The position numbers were made by a program, and so were the translations under genes. The notes beneath the pieces are model-generated. The model was not told where the DNA came from. It did no database searches and worked only from the letters and a program-made list of their open reading frames with translations. Positions 15,554 to 24,736 of a DNA stretch of 64,000 nt are shown here, piece after piece (position 1 is the stretch's first letter; every line of letters starts with the position of its first letter). Where the stretch lies: the NCBI RefSeq assembly GCF_019722725.1, contig NZ_CP077941.1, positions 806,001 to 870,000 of the forward strand. Reading direction: 5' to 3'. Origin of the DNA: Vreelandella profundi. Lineage in GTDB: Bacteria; Pseudomonadota; Gammaproteobacteria; Pseudomonadales; Halomonadaceae.

Positions 15554-17161
15554 CTACCAGGGTAATACGGCCCCATCGGTGCGCGGCTCGGTGCCTCCTT
15601 GCAGTACACCGGTTTCAGGATTGCGCAAAATGATTTGACCACGGCCAAAGCTAATTGAATCGGCTACTTTAACGATGTCGTGGCCACGACGGGCCAGCGC
15701 CAACGCTAAGTGGTTGGGGAAATCAGCCTCAACTTCGATGGTTTTGCCTTTGGTCCATTTCCAGCGCGGCATATCGAGCGCTGCCTGGGGATTGAGCTGA
15801 TCCTCGAGCATGGCCGTCACTACCTGTACATGTCCCTGCGGCTGCATATAACCGCCCATCACGCCAAAGGGGCCAACGGCTTGATTATCTTTGGTGATAA
15901 AGCCCGGGATGATGGTGTGATAGGTGCGTTTGCCGGGCGCTAAGGCATTTGGGTGCTGCGGATCAAGTGAGAACGACCAGCCACGGTTCTGGAGGCTAAT
16001 GCCGGTGCCTGGCACGACTATTCCAGAGCCAAAGCCTTCGAAATTGCTTTGAATGAAAGACACCATATTGCCTTCATCGTCCGCCGTTGCCAGGTAGACG
16101 GTGCCACCCTTTATTGGGTTGCCATGGACAGGATCAATCGCGTTTTTGCCAATAAGATCAGCACGCTGCGAAAGATAGTCACTCGATAGCATTTGCTCAA
16201 CGCTTGGTTTCATCGCCGAGCGTTCAGTGATGTAGTTCAAGCCATCCACATAACCAAGCTTGGTTGCTTCGATACGACGGTGAAGAATTTCTACCTGATC
16301 CGCGGGTTCGTTGCCTAATGACTCAAGTATGCCTAATGCTTCAAGAACAATTAGCCCGCTGCCATTGGGGGGGATCTCCCAAATATCGTGGCCGCGATAT
16401 CGAACGCTTATAGGTTTGACCCACTCTGGTTTGAATGCTTGTAAATCCTCTTTACGCAGGAAGCCCCCGTGCTGGCGTGAGAAAGCGTCAATTTCATCCG
16501 CCAAGCTCCCCTGATAAAACGCATTGCCATTGCTAGTGGCAATTTCACGCAGCGTCTTGGCCATGTCTGGAGAACGCCAAATATCACCGGCCTTTGGCGC
16601 ATGCCCGTTGGGGGTGAAATGCGCAAACCAGGGTGAAAATTCTTCTGTTCCGTACTGACCATAGCGCTTTTCAGCTTTTTCCCAGAGCTGGCTAATCAAA
16701 GGTGATACGGCGAAGCCTTGCTCCGCTAACTCTATTGCTGGAGCAAGCAGCTGTTCGAAAGGTAGTTTGCCGAAGCGCTCTGATAGTGCTGCCCAGGCGC
16801 CAGGAGCACCAGGCACTGTAACCGGGACTAATCCATGGGCAGGCATTTCATCGTGGCCCAGTGCCTTGACAGCGTCGCATGAAATACTTTTGGGAGCCGG
16901 GCCGCTAGCGTTTAGCCCGTGTAGCTCACCCTTTACCCATACTAAAGCGAACGCATCACTACCGATGCCGTTAGACGTTGGCTCTACTACGGTTAAGGCT
17001 GCTGCCGTCGCAATCGCTGCATCAATGGCATTGCCGCCGTTGCGTAGAATGTCGATGCCTACCTGTGCGGCAAGAGACTGAGATGTCGCAACCATGCCAC
17101 GCTTGCCGAAAGTAACCATACGGCGTGAGGCAGAAGGATAATGGTGTGGATTAGTGTGCAT
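15554..17161 (-). CDS. Gamma-glutamyltransferase family protein (cytoplasmic, YwrD-like)
   Basis: A 535-residue Ntn-hydrolase precursor. GMVATSQ and GGNAIDAAIAT are N-terminal GGT signatures. The autoprocessing/catalytic threonine is likely in KGGTVYLATAD (about 350), followed by GNMVSFIQSNFEGFGSG and the C-terminal GGTEPRTDG. No signal peptide is seen, unlike periplasmic Ggt. It starts 8 bp after tctA and is the last gene of a tctCBA-ggt set. The context suggests it processes a gamma-glutamyl or similar acyl compound imported by the TTT transporter. The exact substrate is unknown. Confidence 0.87.
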   Translation of the reverse strand: MHTNPHHYPSASRRMVTFGKRGMVATSQSLAAQVGIDILRNGGNAIDAAIATAAALTVVEPTSNGIGSDAFALVWVKGELHGLNASGPAPKSISCDAVKALGHDEMPAHGLVPVTVPGAPGAWAALSERFGKLPFEQLLAPAIELAEQGFAVSPLISQLWEKAEKRYGQYGTEEFSPWFAHFTPNGHAPKAGDIWRSPDMAKTLREIATSNGNAFYQGSLADEIDAFSRQHGGFLRKEDLQAFKPEWVKPISVRYRGHDIWEIPPNGSGLIVLEALGILESLGNEPADQVEILHRRIEATKLGYVDGLNYITERSAMKPSVEQMLSSDYLSQRADLIGKNAIDPVHGNPIKGGTVYLATADDEGNMVSFIQSNFEGFGSGIVVPGTGISLQNRGWSFSLDPQHPNALAPGKRTYHTIIPGFITKDNQAVGPFGVMGGYMQPQGHVQVVTAMLEDQLNPQAALDMPRWKWTKGKTIEVEADFPNHLALALARRGHDIVKVADSISFGRGQIILRNPETGVLQGGTEPRTDGAVLPW

Positions 17162-17169
17162 TAGTCTTC

Positions 17170-18696
17170 CTAGTTAGATGTGGCATCTAGACGCTGAGCC
17201 ATTAGACGACGCTGCTTTACATAGCTATAAATACTGTAAACCACGGATACAACCGCCAGGGTGAGCAGTAGCGCGGATATGGGGCGTGTAAAGAATAGCG
17301 TCCAGTCAGTGCTGGTTTGAAATGCTCGTCTTAAGTTAGTTTCTGCAATAGGGCCTAATACAACGCCCAGAACGAGGGGAGCAAGAGGATAATCCAGTTT
17401 CTTAAGGATATAACCTACTGCGCCAATGCCAGCCAGTAAATAAAGATCAGATAAGCGGTTGTTGAGAGTGTAAGTACCAATCGCACAGCAAGTGAGTACT
17501 ACCGGCACTATGATGTACTTGGGAACATTCAATAAGCGTAAAAAAACGCGCATCAAAATAATACCAATCAACAGCATAAATACAGATGCTATCGCCATGG
17601 CAATAAACATACTGTAAACCAAATCAGGATGATCAAGAATTAAGCGTGGGCCAATGCTGATGCCATGTACCATGATCGCGGCCATCAACACGGCATCAGC
17701 GGGTGACCCTGGAATACCTAACGCAATCAGCGGTATAAGGCTGCCGCCTACCGTAGAAGAGTTGCCTGATTCAGAGGCAACCACGCCTTGAGGCTCCCCC
17801 TTACCGAACGTTTCAGGATGTTTAGACGCACGCTTCGCTTGATCATAAGCCAGTAGGTTTGAAATTGAGCTGCCCGCACCGGGAACTGCGCCAATAAACA
17901 CGCCGAGTAAAGACGAGCGAATGACATTAGCAGGCTTTAAGAGGATATCTTTTACTGTCTGCCAGAGATGAGGCCGCATATCGCCGCTAATTAATGAGCC
18001 TGATGAGTGTTGGCCGCTGCTTTTTGTCGGCTCTAATTCCGACAATAGCTGGCTCATCGCATACATGCCTATTAAAACAACGAGGAAGGGTATACCCGCC
18101 GTTAGAATCTCAAAACCAAACGTAAACCGCTCGCGGCCCATTAATGGATCGGGTCCGATAGTTGCAATGGCAATGCCGATAAGACCTGCAATTAGTCCTC
18201 TAATGAGAGAATCTCCCACTAGGCTAGCAATAACGGTCAACGCAAAGATAATAAGCGCGAAGTATTCCCACGGGCCTAGCTTGACGGCCAGAAGAGCCAG
18301 CGGAGGCGCCGCGACGATCAGCACTGCAATGGAAATGATTGAGCCTACGAAGGAGGCGAACAACCCCAAAGACAATGCTTTCCCAGGATTGCCTTGTCTG
18401 GCCATAGGAAAGGCATCAAACGTTGTTGCCACTGATGAAGGCGTTCCCGGAATACCCAAGAGAGCAGCGCTAAATAACCCCCCACTCAAACCACCTACGT
18501 AAACAGAGAGCATGATCGATATGCCCTGCATGGGGGGCATGGCGAACGTGAGTGGCAGCGTGAGGACAATGGCCATTGTGATTGTGAAACCAGGAATTGC
18601 AGCGGCAACAATACCTGCAAACGTCGCTACTGCCATTAGCAATAGCGTATAGGGTTCTGTTACGCCCCCCAACGCTATGAGAAAAGCATCAGTCAT
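17170..18696 (-). CDS. tctA: Tripartite tricarboxylate transporter, large permease TctA
   Basis: A 508-residue inner-membrane protein with about 11-12 hydrophobic segments and the TctA hallmarks LLGIPGTPSSVATTFDAFPMA (about 78-98) and LALGIPGSPADAVLMAA (about 325). It forms the Na+- or H+-coupled channel of a TTT uptake system with TctB and the periplasmic TctC. It begins 8 bp after tctB. Family ligands are carboxylates; the attached GGT gene suggests an amide-linked carboxylate here. Confidence 0.95.
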   Translation of the reverse strand: MTDAFLIALGGVTEPYTLLLMAVATFAGIVAAAIPGFTITMAIVLTLPLTFAMPPMQGISIMLSVYVGGLSGGLFSAALLGIPGTPSSVATTFDAFPMARQGNPGKALSLGLFASFVGSIISIAVLIVAAPPLALLAVKLGPWEYFALIIFALTVIASLVGDSLIRGLIAGLIGIAIATIGPDPLMGRERFTFGFEILTAGIPFLVVLIGMYAMSQLLSELEPTKSSGQHSSGSLISGDMRPHLWQTVKDILLKPANVIRSSLLGVFIGAVPGAGSSISNLLAYDQAKRASKHPETFGKGEPQGVVASESGNSSTVGGSLIPLIALGIPGSPADAVLMAAIMVHGISIGPRLILDHPDLVYSMFIAMAIASVFMLLIGIILMRVFLRLLNVPKYIIVPVVLTCCAIGTYTLNNRLSDLYLLAGIGAVGYILKKLDYPLAPLVLGVVLGPIAETNLRRAFQTSTDWTLFFTRPISALLLTLAVVSVVYSIYSYVKQRRLMAQRLDATSN

Positions 18697-18704
18697 GAAT
18701 CACC

Positions 18705-19202
18705 TTACCATTGGGCGCGGGGAAGATAGATATTGAAGACCTCGGAAAATAAATAGTAAGGCCCAGCAGAGAAAAGAGCGGCAACAAAAATAGCAATTAA
18801 TAACGTAATAGGCTTTTTAGGTGCCAAGTAAAGTTGAGCGATAGTTAGGTATATAAACGTACTAACAATAAATCCAGCGATAGGCATAAATGCCATATAA
18901 ATAATAAATAATGCCAAGTTGATGATGACTGCCTTTAAGGCAACCAATCTTTTCCAGGCAATATTAAGCGATGTGCGAGGGAAGCCCTGTTTAGATATTT
19001 CAACAACGGCGGCTACTCCACATAACAAGGCAACGCCAAAAAAAATGATTTGTGGAAAGGTACCTGCACTCATGGGCTCCCAACGAGAGGCCGGCAATGA
19101 GCCGGCCTTGAAGGCCATAAATACAGCGCCAAGGGCGATAATGAAATAAGACAGCACCTGCAAAGCAGGTATTAACGCTGTCTCTGAATTTCTGCGCTCC
19201 AT
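18705..19202 (-). CDS. tctB: Tripartite tricarboxylate transporter, small permease TctB
   Basis: A 165-residue membrane protein with four hydrophobic segments, including the FPQIIFFGVALLCG stretch common in TctB. It is poorly conserved as a family, so the call relies on size, topology and its place between tctC and tctA (27 bp and 8 bp gaps). Confidence 0.88.
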   Translation of the reverse strand: MERRNSETALIPALQVLSYFIIALGAVFMAFKAGSLPASRWEPMSAGTFPQIIFFGVALLCGVAAVVEISKQGFPRTSLNIAWKRLVALKAVIINLALFIIYMAFMPIAGFIVSTFIYLTIAQLYLAPKKPITLLIAIFVAALFSAGPYYLFSEVFNIYLPRAQW

Positions 19203-19229
19203 GAAGGCCTCCTAAAACGCAATGTTAAA

Positions 19230-20180
19230 TTAGTTAAGAAGGTGTGCGTTATTTTCAATGAATTCGTCGTTGCGCTCTAAATAAGCGGTGTAATCTTCTC
19301 GATTCATATAGCGCACAGTGCCGCCAACGTTTTCAATGTCGGTTTTAAAGCCTTCACTATTAGCAACATTTTCAAGCGCGCTTTCTAACGTAACAATCAC
19401 TTCTTCAGGCGTGTCTTTGGGCACAACTATTCCACGCGTGACCAAAAACTCAAGGTCATGGCCCAGCTCTTTCAGCGTGGGCGTATCGGGCAGCTCCGCA
19501 ATGCGCTCGGAGGTAGCTGCCGCTAATACATTCAAATCACCATTCTCAACGAAGGCGCGTGCTGAAAAGTAATCTTCGATCGCCACAGTGATGTGCCCGC
19601 CCGCAAGTGCACGGAGCCTTTCCCCTGTTCCTTCATAGCCTACATAGCCAAACTGGGTGCCGGTGGATTCTTCAAATTGCACGGCCCATAAATGTGGAAT
19701 ACCACCCAGCGTAACGCCCATGCGGTACTCGCCCGGGCTGGCGGTAACATCTTCAAGCATATCGTCGAGTGTTTCCCATCCAGTGTCTGCATTTACCACG
19801 ATGACGGAGTTATCACTCGTCATCATTGAAACGATGTCGAAATCATCCCAGTTGAGATCAGTCACGCCTGAATAATGCGCGATGAGTAAGCCTTCATGTA
19901 TTTGGGAAATAGTATATCCATCGTTATTGCGGCGTGAGGCTTCACGTAAACCAACAGTGCCGCTTGCGCCAGGCATATTAATAACGGGTACTGCTTGATC
20001 TAACTCTTCTTCAAGATGTTTGCTAACTATCCGCATTAGCAAGTCACTGCCTCCACCTGGCCCCCAGGGCACTATAAACTCAACGGGCTTTTCAGGGTAA
20101 GGATCAGCCGCGTTAGCAAATGCTGGAATCGAGAATGCAGCCGCTAAAACGGAAGTAGTGAATAGCGATTTAAATGTCAT
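19230..20180 (-). CDS. tctC: Tripartite tricarboxylate transporter, periplasmic binding protein TctC
   Basis: A 316-residue Bug-family receptor. A Sec signal peptide with cleavage near AFANA-ADPYP is followed by the family's VEFIVPWGPGGGSDLLMR loop and NMPGASGTVGL. It captures the ligand in the periplasm for TctAB. AAGGGA precedes the ATG. First gene of the tctCBA-ggt set; the paired chromate-type transporter lies 84 bp upstream in the same direction. Confidence 0.93.
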   Translation of the reverse strand: MTFKSLFTTSVLAAAFSIPAFANAADPYPEKPVEFIVPWGPGGGSDLLMRIVSKHLEEELDQAVPVINMPGASGTVGLREASRRNNDGYTISQIHEGLLIAHYSGVTDLNWDDFDIVSMMTSDNSVIVVNADTGWETLDDMLEDVTASPGEYRMGVTLGGIPHLWAVQFEESTGTQFGYVGYEGTGERLRALAGGHITVAIEDYFSARAFVENGDLNVLAAATSERIAELPDTPTLKELGHDLEFLVTRGIVVPKDTPEEVIVTLESALENVANSEGFKTDIENVGGTVRYMNREDYTAYLERNDEFIENNAHLLN

Positions 20181-20264
20181 GGGTTATCCCTTTAATTATG
20201 ATTAAATTTTGTGAGTTGTGGCGTTAGCGTCGACTGGCTTTTTTTGTAAAAAGGAGGTTATCCT

Positions 20265-20795
20265 TTACGGAATAATAAGCGCCCCGTAAATCAAGGCGCC
20301 CATGACCACAAAGGCTGGATGCGTTTTAAAGCGAATCAGGGCAATGGCGGCAACGATGCCGATAATCAGTGTGTGAATGACGCCGCTGGTGTTAATGCCT
20401 TCAAGCAGAAAACCCAAGGTCAACCATGCCATCATCATGGCGATGACCGGGCGAACCCATTGGCTCATACGCTTAACGCGCGGAGATTCGCGGTGCCGAT
20501 AAAGCAGCCCCAGTGCGCCTAGCATTAATAGCAGAGAAGGGATCGCTGTAGCGGCGACGGCTATGAAGGCGCCGCCCACGCCAGCGACTTCATAGCCAAC
20601 GTAGCCCGCCATTTTGGTCGCGATAGGGCTGGGTAAAGCATTGCCCAAGGCAAGCGTTTCAGCAAAGGTTTGAGACGTCATCCAACCGTAGCGGCCGACG
20701 ACCTCCGCTTCAATTAACGGAATAATCGCCGGGCCGCCGCCGTAGCCGATAATGTTGGGAATAAAAAAGGCTAAGAAGAGATCCCAATAAATCAC
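20265..20795 (-). CDS. Chromate transporter family half-protein (second of pair)
   Basis: A 176-residue membrane protein with one ChrA-type domain: GYGGGPAIIPLIEAEVV near the N-terminus, then TFAETLALGNALPSPIATKMAGYVGY. Two short ChrA proteins encoded side by side are a known alternative to the fused long ChrA; family members export chromate or related oxyanions, and many have no tested substrate. Its start overlaps the upstream partner's stop by 4 bp, implying translational coupling and a heteromeric transporter. Confidence 0.85.
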   Translation of the reverse strand: MIYWDLFLAFFIPNIIGYGGGPAIIPLIEAEVVGRYGWMTSQTFAETLALGNALPSPIATKMAGYVGYEVAGVGGAFIAVAATAIPSLLLMLGALGLLYRHRESPRVKRMSQWVRPVIAMMMAWLTLGFLLEGINTSGVIHTLIIGIVAAIALIRFKTHPAFVVMGALIYGALIIP

Positions 20796-21391
20796 GTGGT
20801 CTCCTCCGTTTGTTTATCGCCCGAAGGTTTAGTACTCGAGGGGCGCAGTAGGGCGGCCAGCAAGATAGCGCCAATGACCAAGCCAGGATGAATGCCAAGC
20901 CAGTAGATGAGCCCTGCAGAAATAATTACCATGGCAATGCTGACTAACCAGCCAAGTGAAGCCTTGGATTTATCAAAAAAGTCCCAGGTGAGCTGTGCCA
21001 TCATTACCATTACCACCGGAACTACGGCTTGGCCCATGCCGTGAATCCAAGCGACATCGCGATATCGACTAAAAATGCCTAACATGACTATCATTGCCAC
21101 TATCATAGGAACAATGACCGCAATCACCGAGGCAATGCAGCCAATTGTACCGCCTACTCGGTAGCCAATGTAGCCGGGCATTTTGGTGGCAATGGGGCCT
21201 GGCAAGGTATTGCCGATCGCTAATACGTCGGCGAATTCTTTATCGGTGAGCCATTGGTAACGGGTGACAACCTCGGCACGTACAAGCGGTATCATGGAAG
21301 GGCCGCCGCCAAAGCCGAAGATGCCAACACGGAAAAATGCCCAAAACAGCTGCCAGGAGACGGATTGCACTTTCATGCTCCGTGTCTTCAT
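20792..21391 (-). CDS. Chromate transporter family half-protein (first of pair)
   Basis: An approximately 199-residue membrane protein with GFGGGPSMIPLVRAEVV and FADVLAIGNTLPGPIATKMPGYIGY, paralogous to the next gene. The ATG at 21391 (MKTRSMK) is preferred because conserved ChrA sequence starts just after it and AGGG lies 9 nt upstream. An in-frame ATG at 21517 would add 42 unrelated residues and run into the divergent promoter. Its SD falls inside a palindrome (21398-21413). Confidence 0.82.
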   Translation of the reverse strand: MKTRSMKVQSVSWQLFWAFFRVGIFGFGGGPSMIPLVRAEVVTRYQWLTDKEFADVLAIGNTLPGPIATKMPGYIGYRVGGTIGCIASVIAVIVPMIVAMIVMLGIFSRYRDVAWIHGMGQAVVPVVMVMMAQLTWDFFDKSKASLGWLVSIAMVIISAGLIYWLGIHPGLVIGAILLAALLRPSSTKPSGDKQTEETT

Positions 21392-21397
21392 GGGCAG

Positions 21398-21413
21398 TAG
21401 CCCTGCAGGGCTA
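21398..21413 (-). promoter_or_regulatory. 16-bp palindrome over the SD of the chromate-transporter pair
   Basis: TAGCCCTGCAGGGCTA is a perfect inverted repeat 6 bp before the preferred start at 21391. In RNA it folds as a 6-bp stem with loop UGCA that hides the AGGG SD; in DNA it could be an operator for the divergent GntR regulator. Confidence 0.45.
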
Positions 21414-21566
21414 ATAATGAGATGGAAAGCATGCCAAACCTTATTTATCGTTTGTAGGTTAAAAAATCGATTATTTTGGATAAAATAGACTATAGGTAGT
21501 GCTCGCTGTGGCGTCAATACTGAAGCGAAGAATGATCACGAGCGCGAAATAATAAAGGACAGCATT

Positions 21567-22253
21567 ATGAACGATTCTTTACCTAATTCAGCTGCAACAG
21601 CAGGTCCCGCCGTTACAGCATCAAGCCGCGCATTTGATCAATTGCGTAAAGACTTAGTGCGGGGGCGCTTTGTTGCGGGTGAAAAGCTTGGCATTAATGC
21701 GCTCAAAGAGCGCTATCAAGTAGGTTTAAGTCCGCTGCGAGAAGCGCTCAATAAGTTAGCGGCCTATGGCCTATTGATACAGGAAAATCAGCGTGGTTTT
21801 CGGGTTCCAAAGCTATCGCGCGAGGAGCTGGATGATATTGTCCAGATGCGTCTAGAAATGGAAGGCATGGCGCTGGAGCGGGCAATCAGCCACGGCGATT
21901 CACTTTGGGAGGCCGATTTGCTGGCCGCTGCACATCGCTTGAAACGCGCAGATATCAGTTTGGATAAAGGTGAGCCTTGGGAGCACCTGCATACTCAATT
22001 TCATCGCACGCTGGTGGCACCCTGTGGTTCCGTTTGGCTATTGCGCTTTATTGAGCAGTTGCACGACCAGTTTGACCGCTATCGGCGCTTGGGGCCAAAA
22101 ATGCCGACGATTCGTCAAGAGCTTGACGAGCAGCATCACCAGCTCGTCGAATTAGCGCTACAGCGCGATGTCAGGGCAGCGCGTGAACTCATGAACGACC
22201 ATATTCATAAATCCTATGATGTCGCCTTAAAGCGCTATCAAGAGCACGCTTGA
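21567..22253 (+). CDS. GntR-family transcriptional regulator, FCD type
   Basis: A 228-residue repressor-type protein. An N-terminal winged HTH (about 22-85; FDQLRKDLVRGRF, GLSPLREALNKLAAYGLL) is followed by an FCD ligand-binding domain (about 95-220; RLEMEGMALERA, FHRTLVAPCGS, DEQHHQLVELALQRD) with the usual metal-binding Asp/His positions. SD AAGGA lies 7 nt before the ATG. It is divergent from the chromate-type pair and tctCBA-ggt genes, so it probably controls those genes in response to a carboxylate-like ligand (inference). Confidence 0.9.
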   Translation: MNDSLPNSAATAGPAVTASSRAFDQLRKDLVRGRFVAGEKLGINALKERYQVGLSPLREALNKLAAYGLLIQENQRGFRVPKLSREELDDIVQMRLEMEGMALERAISHGDSLWEADLLAAAHRLKRADISLDKGEPWEHLHTQFHRTLVAPCGSVWLLRFIEQLHDQFDRYRRLGPKMPTIRQELDEQHHQLVELALQRDVRAARELMNDHIHKSYDVALKRYQEHA

Positions 22254-22342
22254 TAGGGCTACGTAGTGACAGCTAACGGCAACTGATAAACTGCCGCGAT
22301 CTGTCTATCGGTCATTGCTGGGCTAATGCTAAAGAGGGTGCT

Positions 22343-22897
22343 ATGCACGCGGATAATCAAATAGTGGCGCAAACGCTAAGCTGGGTGCGCACCTTCATTG
22401 TGGCGCAGGATATTTGCCCTTTTGCGCAGCGGGAGCTAGAGCGTGAATCCATTCGCGTCGAAGTCGTCCGCTCCAAGAAAATGGAGGTGGCGCTTGAAGA
22501 GCTGATGGTTGAAGTGCAGTGGTTGGATGAGCATCCTGACACTGAAACGACGCTGCTGGTATTTCCAACGTTGTTTAAAAGCTTTGAGCATTACCTGGAC
22601 TTTGTTGAGTTGGCTGAGCATATTTTGGTCGATCAGGGTTATGAAGGAATCTATCAGCTTGCGACCTTTCATCCTGACTACTGCTTTGATGGCGCCGAGC
22701 CTGAGGATGCCTCTAATTATACCAACCGCTCCCCCTACGCGATGGTCCACCTATTGCGTGAAGAAAGCGTCGAAAAGGCGATTGAGTTTTACGGCGATAC
22801 CGATGCTATCCCCGAGCGCAATATTGCTAAATTGACGGCTATGGGTAGCGATGCCGCTGAGCAGCAGCTGCAGCGCTGCTTTGGAGTGGATGCTTAA
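22343..22897 (+). CDS. DUF1415 family protein
   Basis: A 184-residue soluble protein of the DUF1415 family. Recognisable features are CPFAQRE (about 27), LVFPTLF (about 70), the strongly conserved FHPDYCFDGAEPEDASNYTNRSPYAMVHLLRE (about 110-140) and PERNIAKL. The function of the family is not established. Its last four bases overlap the end of the convergent diguanylate cyclase gene. Confidence 0.88.
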   Translation: MHADNQIVAQTLSWVRTFIVAQDICPFAQRELERESIRVEVVRSKKMEVALEELMVEVQWLDEHPDTETTLLVFPTLFKSFEHYLDFVELAEHILVDQGYEGIYQLATFHPDYCFDGAEPEDASNYTNRSPYAMVHLLREESVEKAIEFYGDTDAIPERNIAKLTAMGSDAAEQQLQRCFGVDA

Positions 22898-24546
22898 GGA
22901 GTGTGAATCACCAGCTGATGCTTGCCATGGTTTTTGGCCGTGTAGAGCGCGGTATCAGCAAGTTTCATCACTGTGTTTATGTGGTGGCCGTGCTGAGGCC
23001 ACCAAGCTGCGCCTAAGCTGCAGCCAACGGTGGCCTGCTCGTCTTCAGGTAATAAAATCGGTTCGGCAATAGCGCTTAATAAGCGCTTACTTACCTCATG
23101 GGTGAGCATTTCCAGATTCTCAGGCTTCGTTTTAAGCACCATGACAAACTCATCGCCGCCCAAACGTGCCACGACATCACCACTGCGCAGTACGTTCTTC
23201 AGCCGCTGTGTGATCTCAATCAGCAGTAAATCGCCGGCATGATGGCCCAGCTCGTCATTGACCTGCTTGAAGCCATCTAGGTCGATGAAGATAACCGCCA
23301 TACTTTGCCGGTTTCTTTCAGCTTCGGGAATGGCTAGCTGCAGATACTGATTGAGGAACGCGCGGTTAGGCAGGCCGGTGAGCGGGTCGGTATTCGCTAA
23401 ATCTTCCAGACGGTTGATGGTGGAGTGCTGATCCAATAGGCGGTCGACCATATTACGCATCGACGTCGATAGGCGTTTAAGCTCTGGAGAGCCGCTTTCA
23501 AGCGGGATGGTGTCGCCATTCTCGCCCTCTTTTATACGATCAGCAGCCCTTGCTAAGCGGGTAAGGGGAGCAACCATGCGTGATGCAATGATCCAACCAA
23601 TCAACGCGAATGCCAGGGCCAGAAATATGCCTGTGCCTATAATGGCCGCTTGAAGCTGTTTAACTGGAGCAAAGGCAGCAGCAATGGGTTGGCGGCTAAT
23701 GGCTACCCAACCTAGACCTGGGAAGTCTTCAAAGCCGCTGCTGCGTGTATAGCCTGTCACAAACCGCTCACCGCTGGGCCATGTTTCAATTGCCCACTGA
23801 GGCGTTGGGTTGTCGCGACTGGGTAAATGTTTCAGCGTACTGAGTGGCTGGCCAATCATCTCCGCTGGCCCTAGTAGCACGGTGTTATCAGCCGACAGCA
23901 GCAGCATTTCAGTGTCTTGCTGGTGTGCAGACGGTGATAGCATTGAGTTTTCAACGTACCGGGCCCACTCCCAGCTTAAATGCACGGCAAGCACACCGCG
24001 AAACTCGCCGTTTTGATCGATCACCGGTGTGGCGATATCCACAAACTTAAGGGCTTCGCCGCTCGGATTAGGCAGTAGTTTAGCCAGCAGCAGTGCCTCA
24101 TGCACATCCCCCACCCAAAGCGCCTGCTGGCCCTCGATGAAAACGGGGCGTGCCGCGATAGATTCTCCTTCTAGAATGCCATCCGTTGCGACCTGGACGA
24201 TGCCTTCTTGATTGGTAAAGCCAATCCAGGAAACGACATTATGATTGCTCTGTAATAGCTCTAGCTGCTCGCGCAGCACGCTCAAATCATTGTCATTAGT
24301 GAGGGCCTGAATCCCTAGCAGTAGCTTTACCTCTTTAATGCGCGCATCCATGCTGCGGTCAAGCTTGTCTACCGTTTGATAGGCGGCTTCTGACGACGCG
24401 TAGCCAATGTTTGATTCCAACTGGTGGGCAGTTTCCCGAGCGGCCACCCAGCCAAGCAGCAGTGTGGTCGCGAAGATGAGGGCGGCAATCAGAGCAATAA
24501 AACGTGAGCGCAGTGAGAAGCGTGAGATAAAAGCCGGTTTAAACAT
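22894..24546 (-). CDS. Diguanylate cyclase with extracytoplasmic Cache-type sensor
   Basis: A 550-residue membrane protein. TM1 (about 14-34), a periplasmic double-Cache-like sensor (about 38-300), TM2 (about 302-322), HAMP (about 322-380), then GGDEF (about 385-548). The active site is intact (RLGGDEF, about 465), and the RSGD inhibitory I-site lies five residues upstream, so it should make c-di-GMP from GTP with product feedback. No EAL domain. A 9-bp inverted repeat (AAGGTTCAG at 24574-24582, CTGAACCTT at 24640-24648) lies upstream. Monocistronic. Confidence 0.93.
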   Translation of the reverse strand: MFKPAFISRFSLRSRFIALIAALIFATTLLLGWVAARETAHQLESNIGYASSEAAYQTVDKLDRSMDARIKEVKLLLGIQALTNDNDLSVLREQLELLQSNHNVVSWIGFTNQEGIVQVATDGILEGESIAARPVFIEGQQALWVGDVHEALLLAKLLPNPSGEALKFVDIATPVIDQNGEFRGVLAVHLSWEWARYVENSMLSPSAHQQDTEMLLLSADNTVLLGPAEMIGQPLSTLKHLPSRDNPTPQWAIETWPSGERFVTGYTRSSGFEDFPGLGWVAISRQPIAAAFAPVKQLQAAIIGTGIFLALAFALIGWIIASRMVAPLTRLARAADRIKEGENGDTIPLESGSPELKRLSTSMRNMVDRLLDQHSTINRLEDLANTDPLTGLPNRAFLNQYLQLAIPEAERNRQSMAVIFIDLDGFKQVNDELGHHAGDLLLIEITQRLKNVLRSGDVVARLGGDEFVMVLKTKPENLEMLTHEVSKRLLSAIAEPILLPEDEQATVGCSLGAAWWPQHGHHINTVMKLADTALYTAKNHGKHQLVIHTP

Positions 24547-24736
24547 TCTGAAATGCTTTCCCGTGAAAAGTGCAAGGTTCAGGTAGTCGATGCAATCAAT
24601 CGATGATTAACAGCTAAGTGACTTAACTTATGTTATGAACTGAACCTTACCGGAAAATCGCTTAATTTGCGCGGCCTTTGCTTAGATCTCATCATTCCTT
24701 TTGACTAGGGAGGCAATCGCCAGCAAGAGGCGAGCA

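Noticed and set aside
20792..21517. Long form of the first chromate-transporter half starting at 21517
   Set aside because: The extra residues are unlike the family and would cover the divergent GntR promoter.
22357..22750. Minus-strand ORFs opposite the DUF1415 gene
   Set aside because: Antisense shadows with unlikely composition and no SD; the plus-strand protein is clearly conserved.
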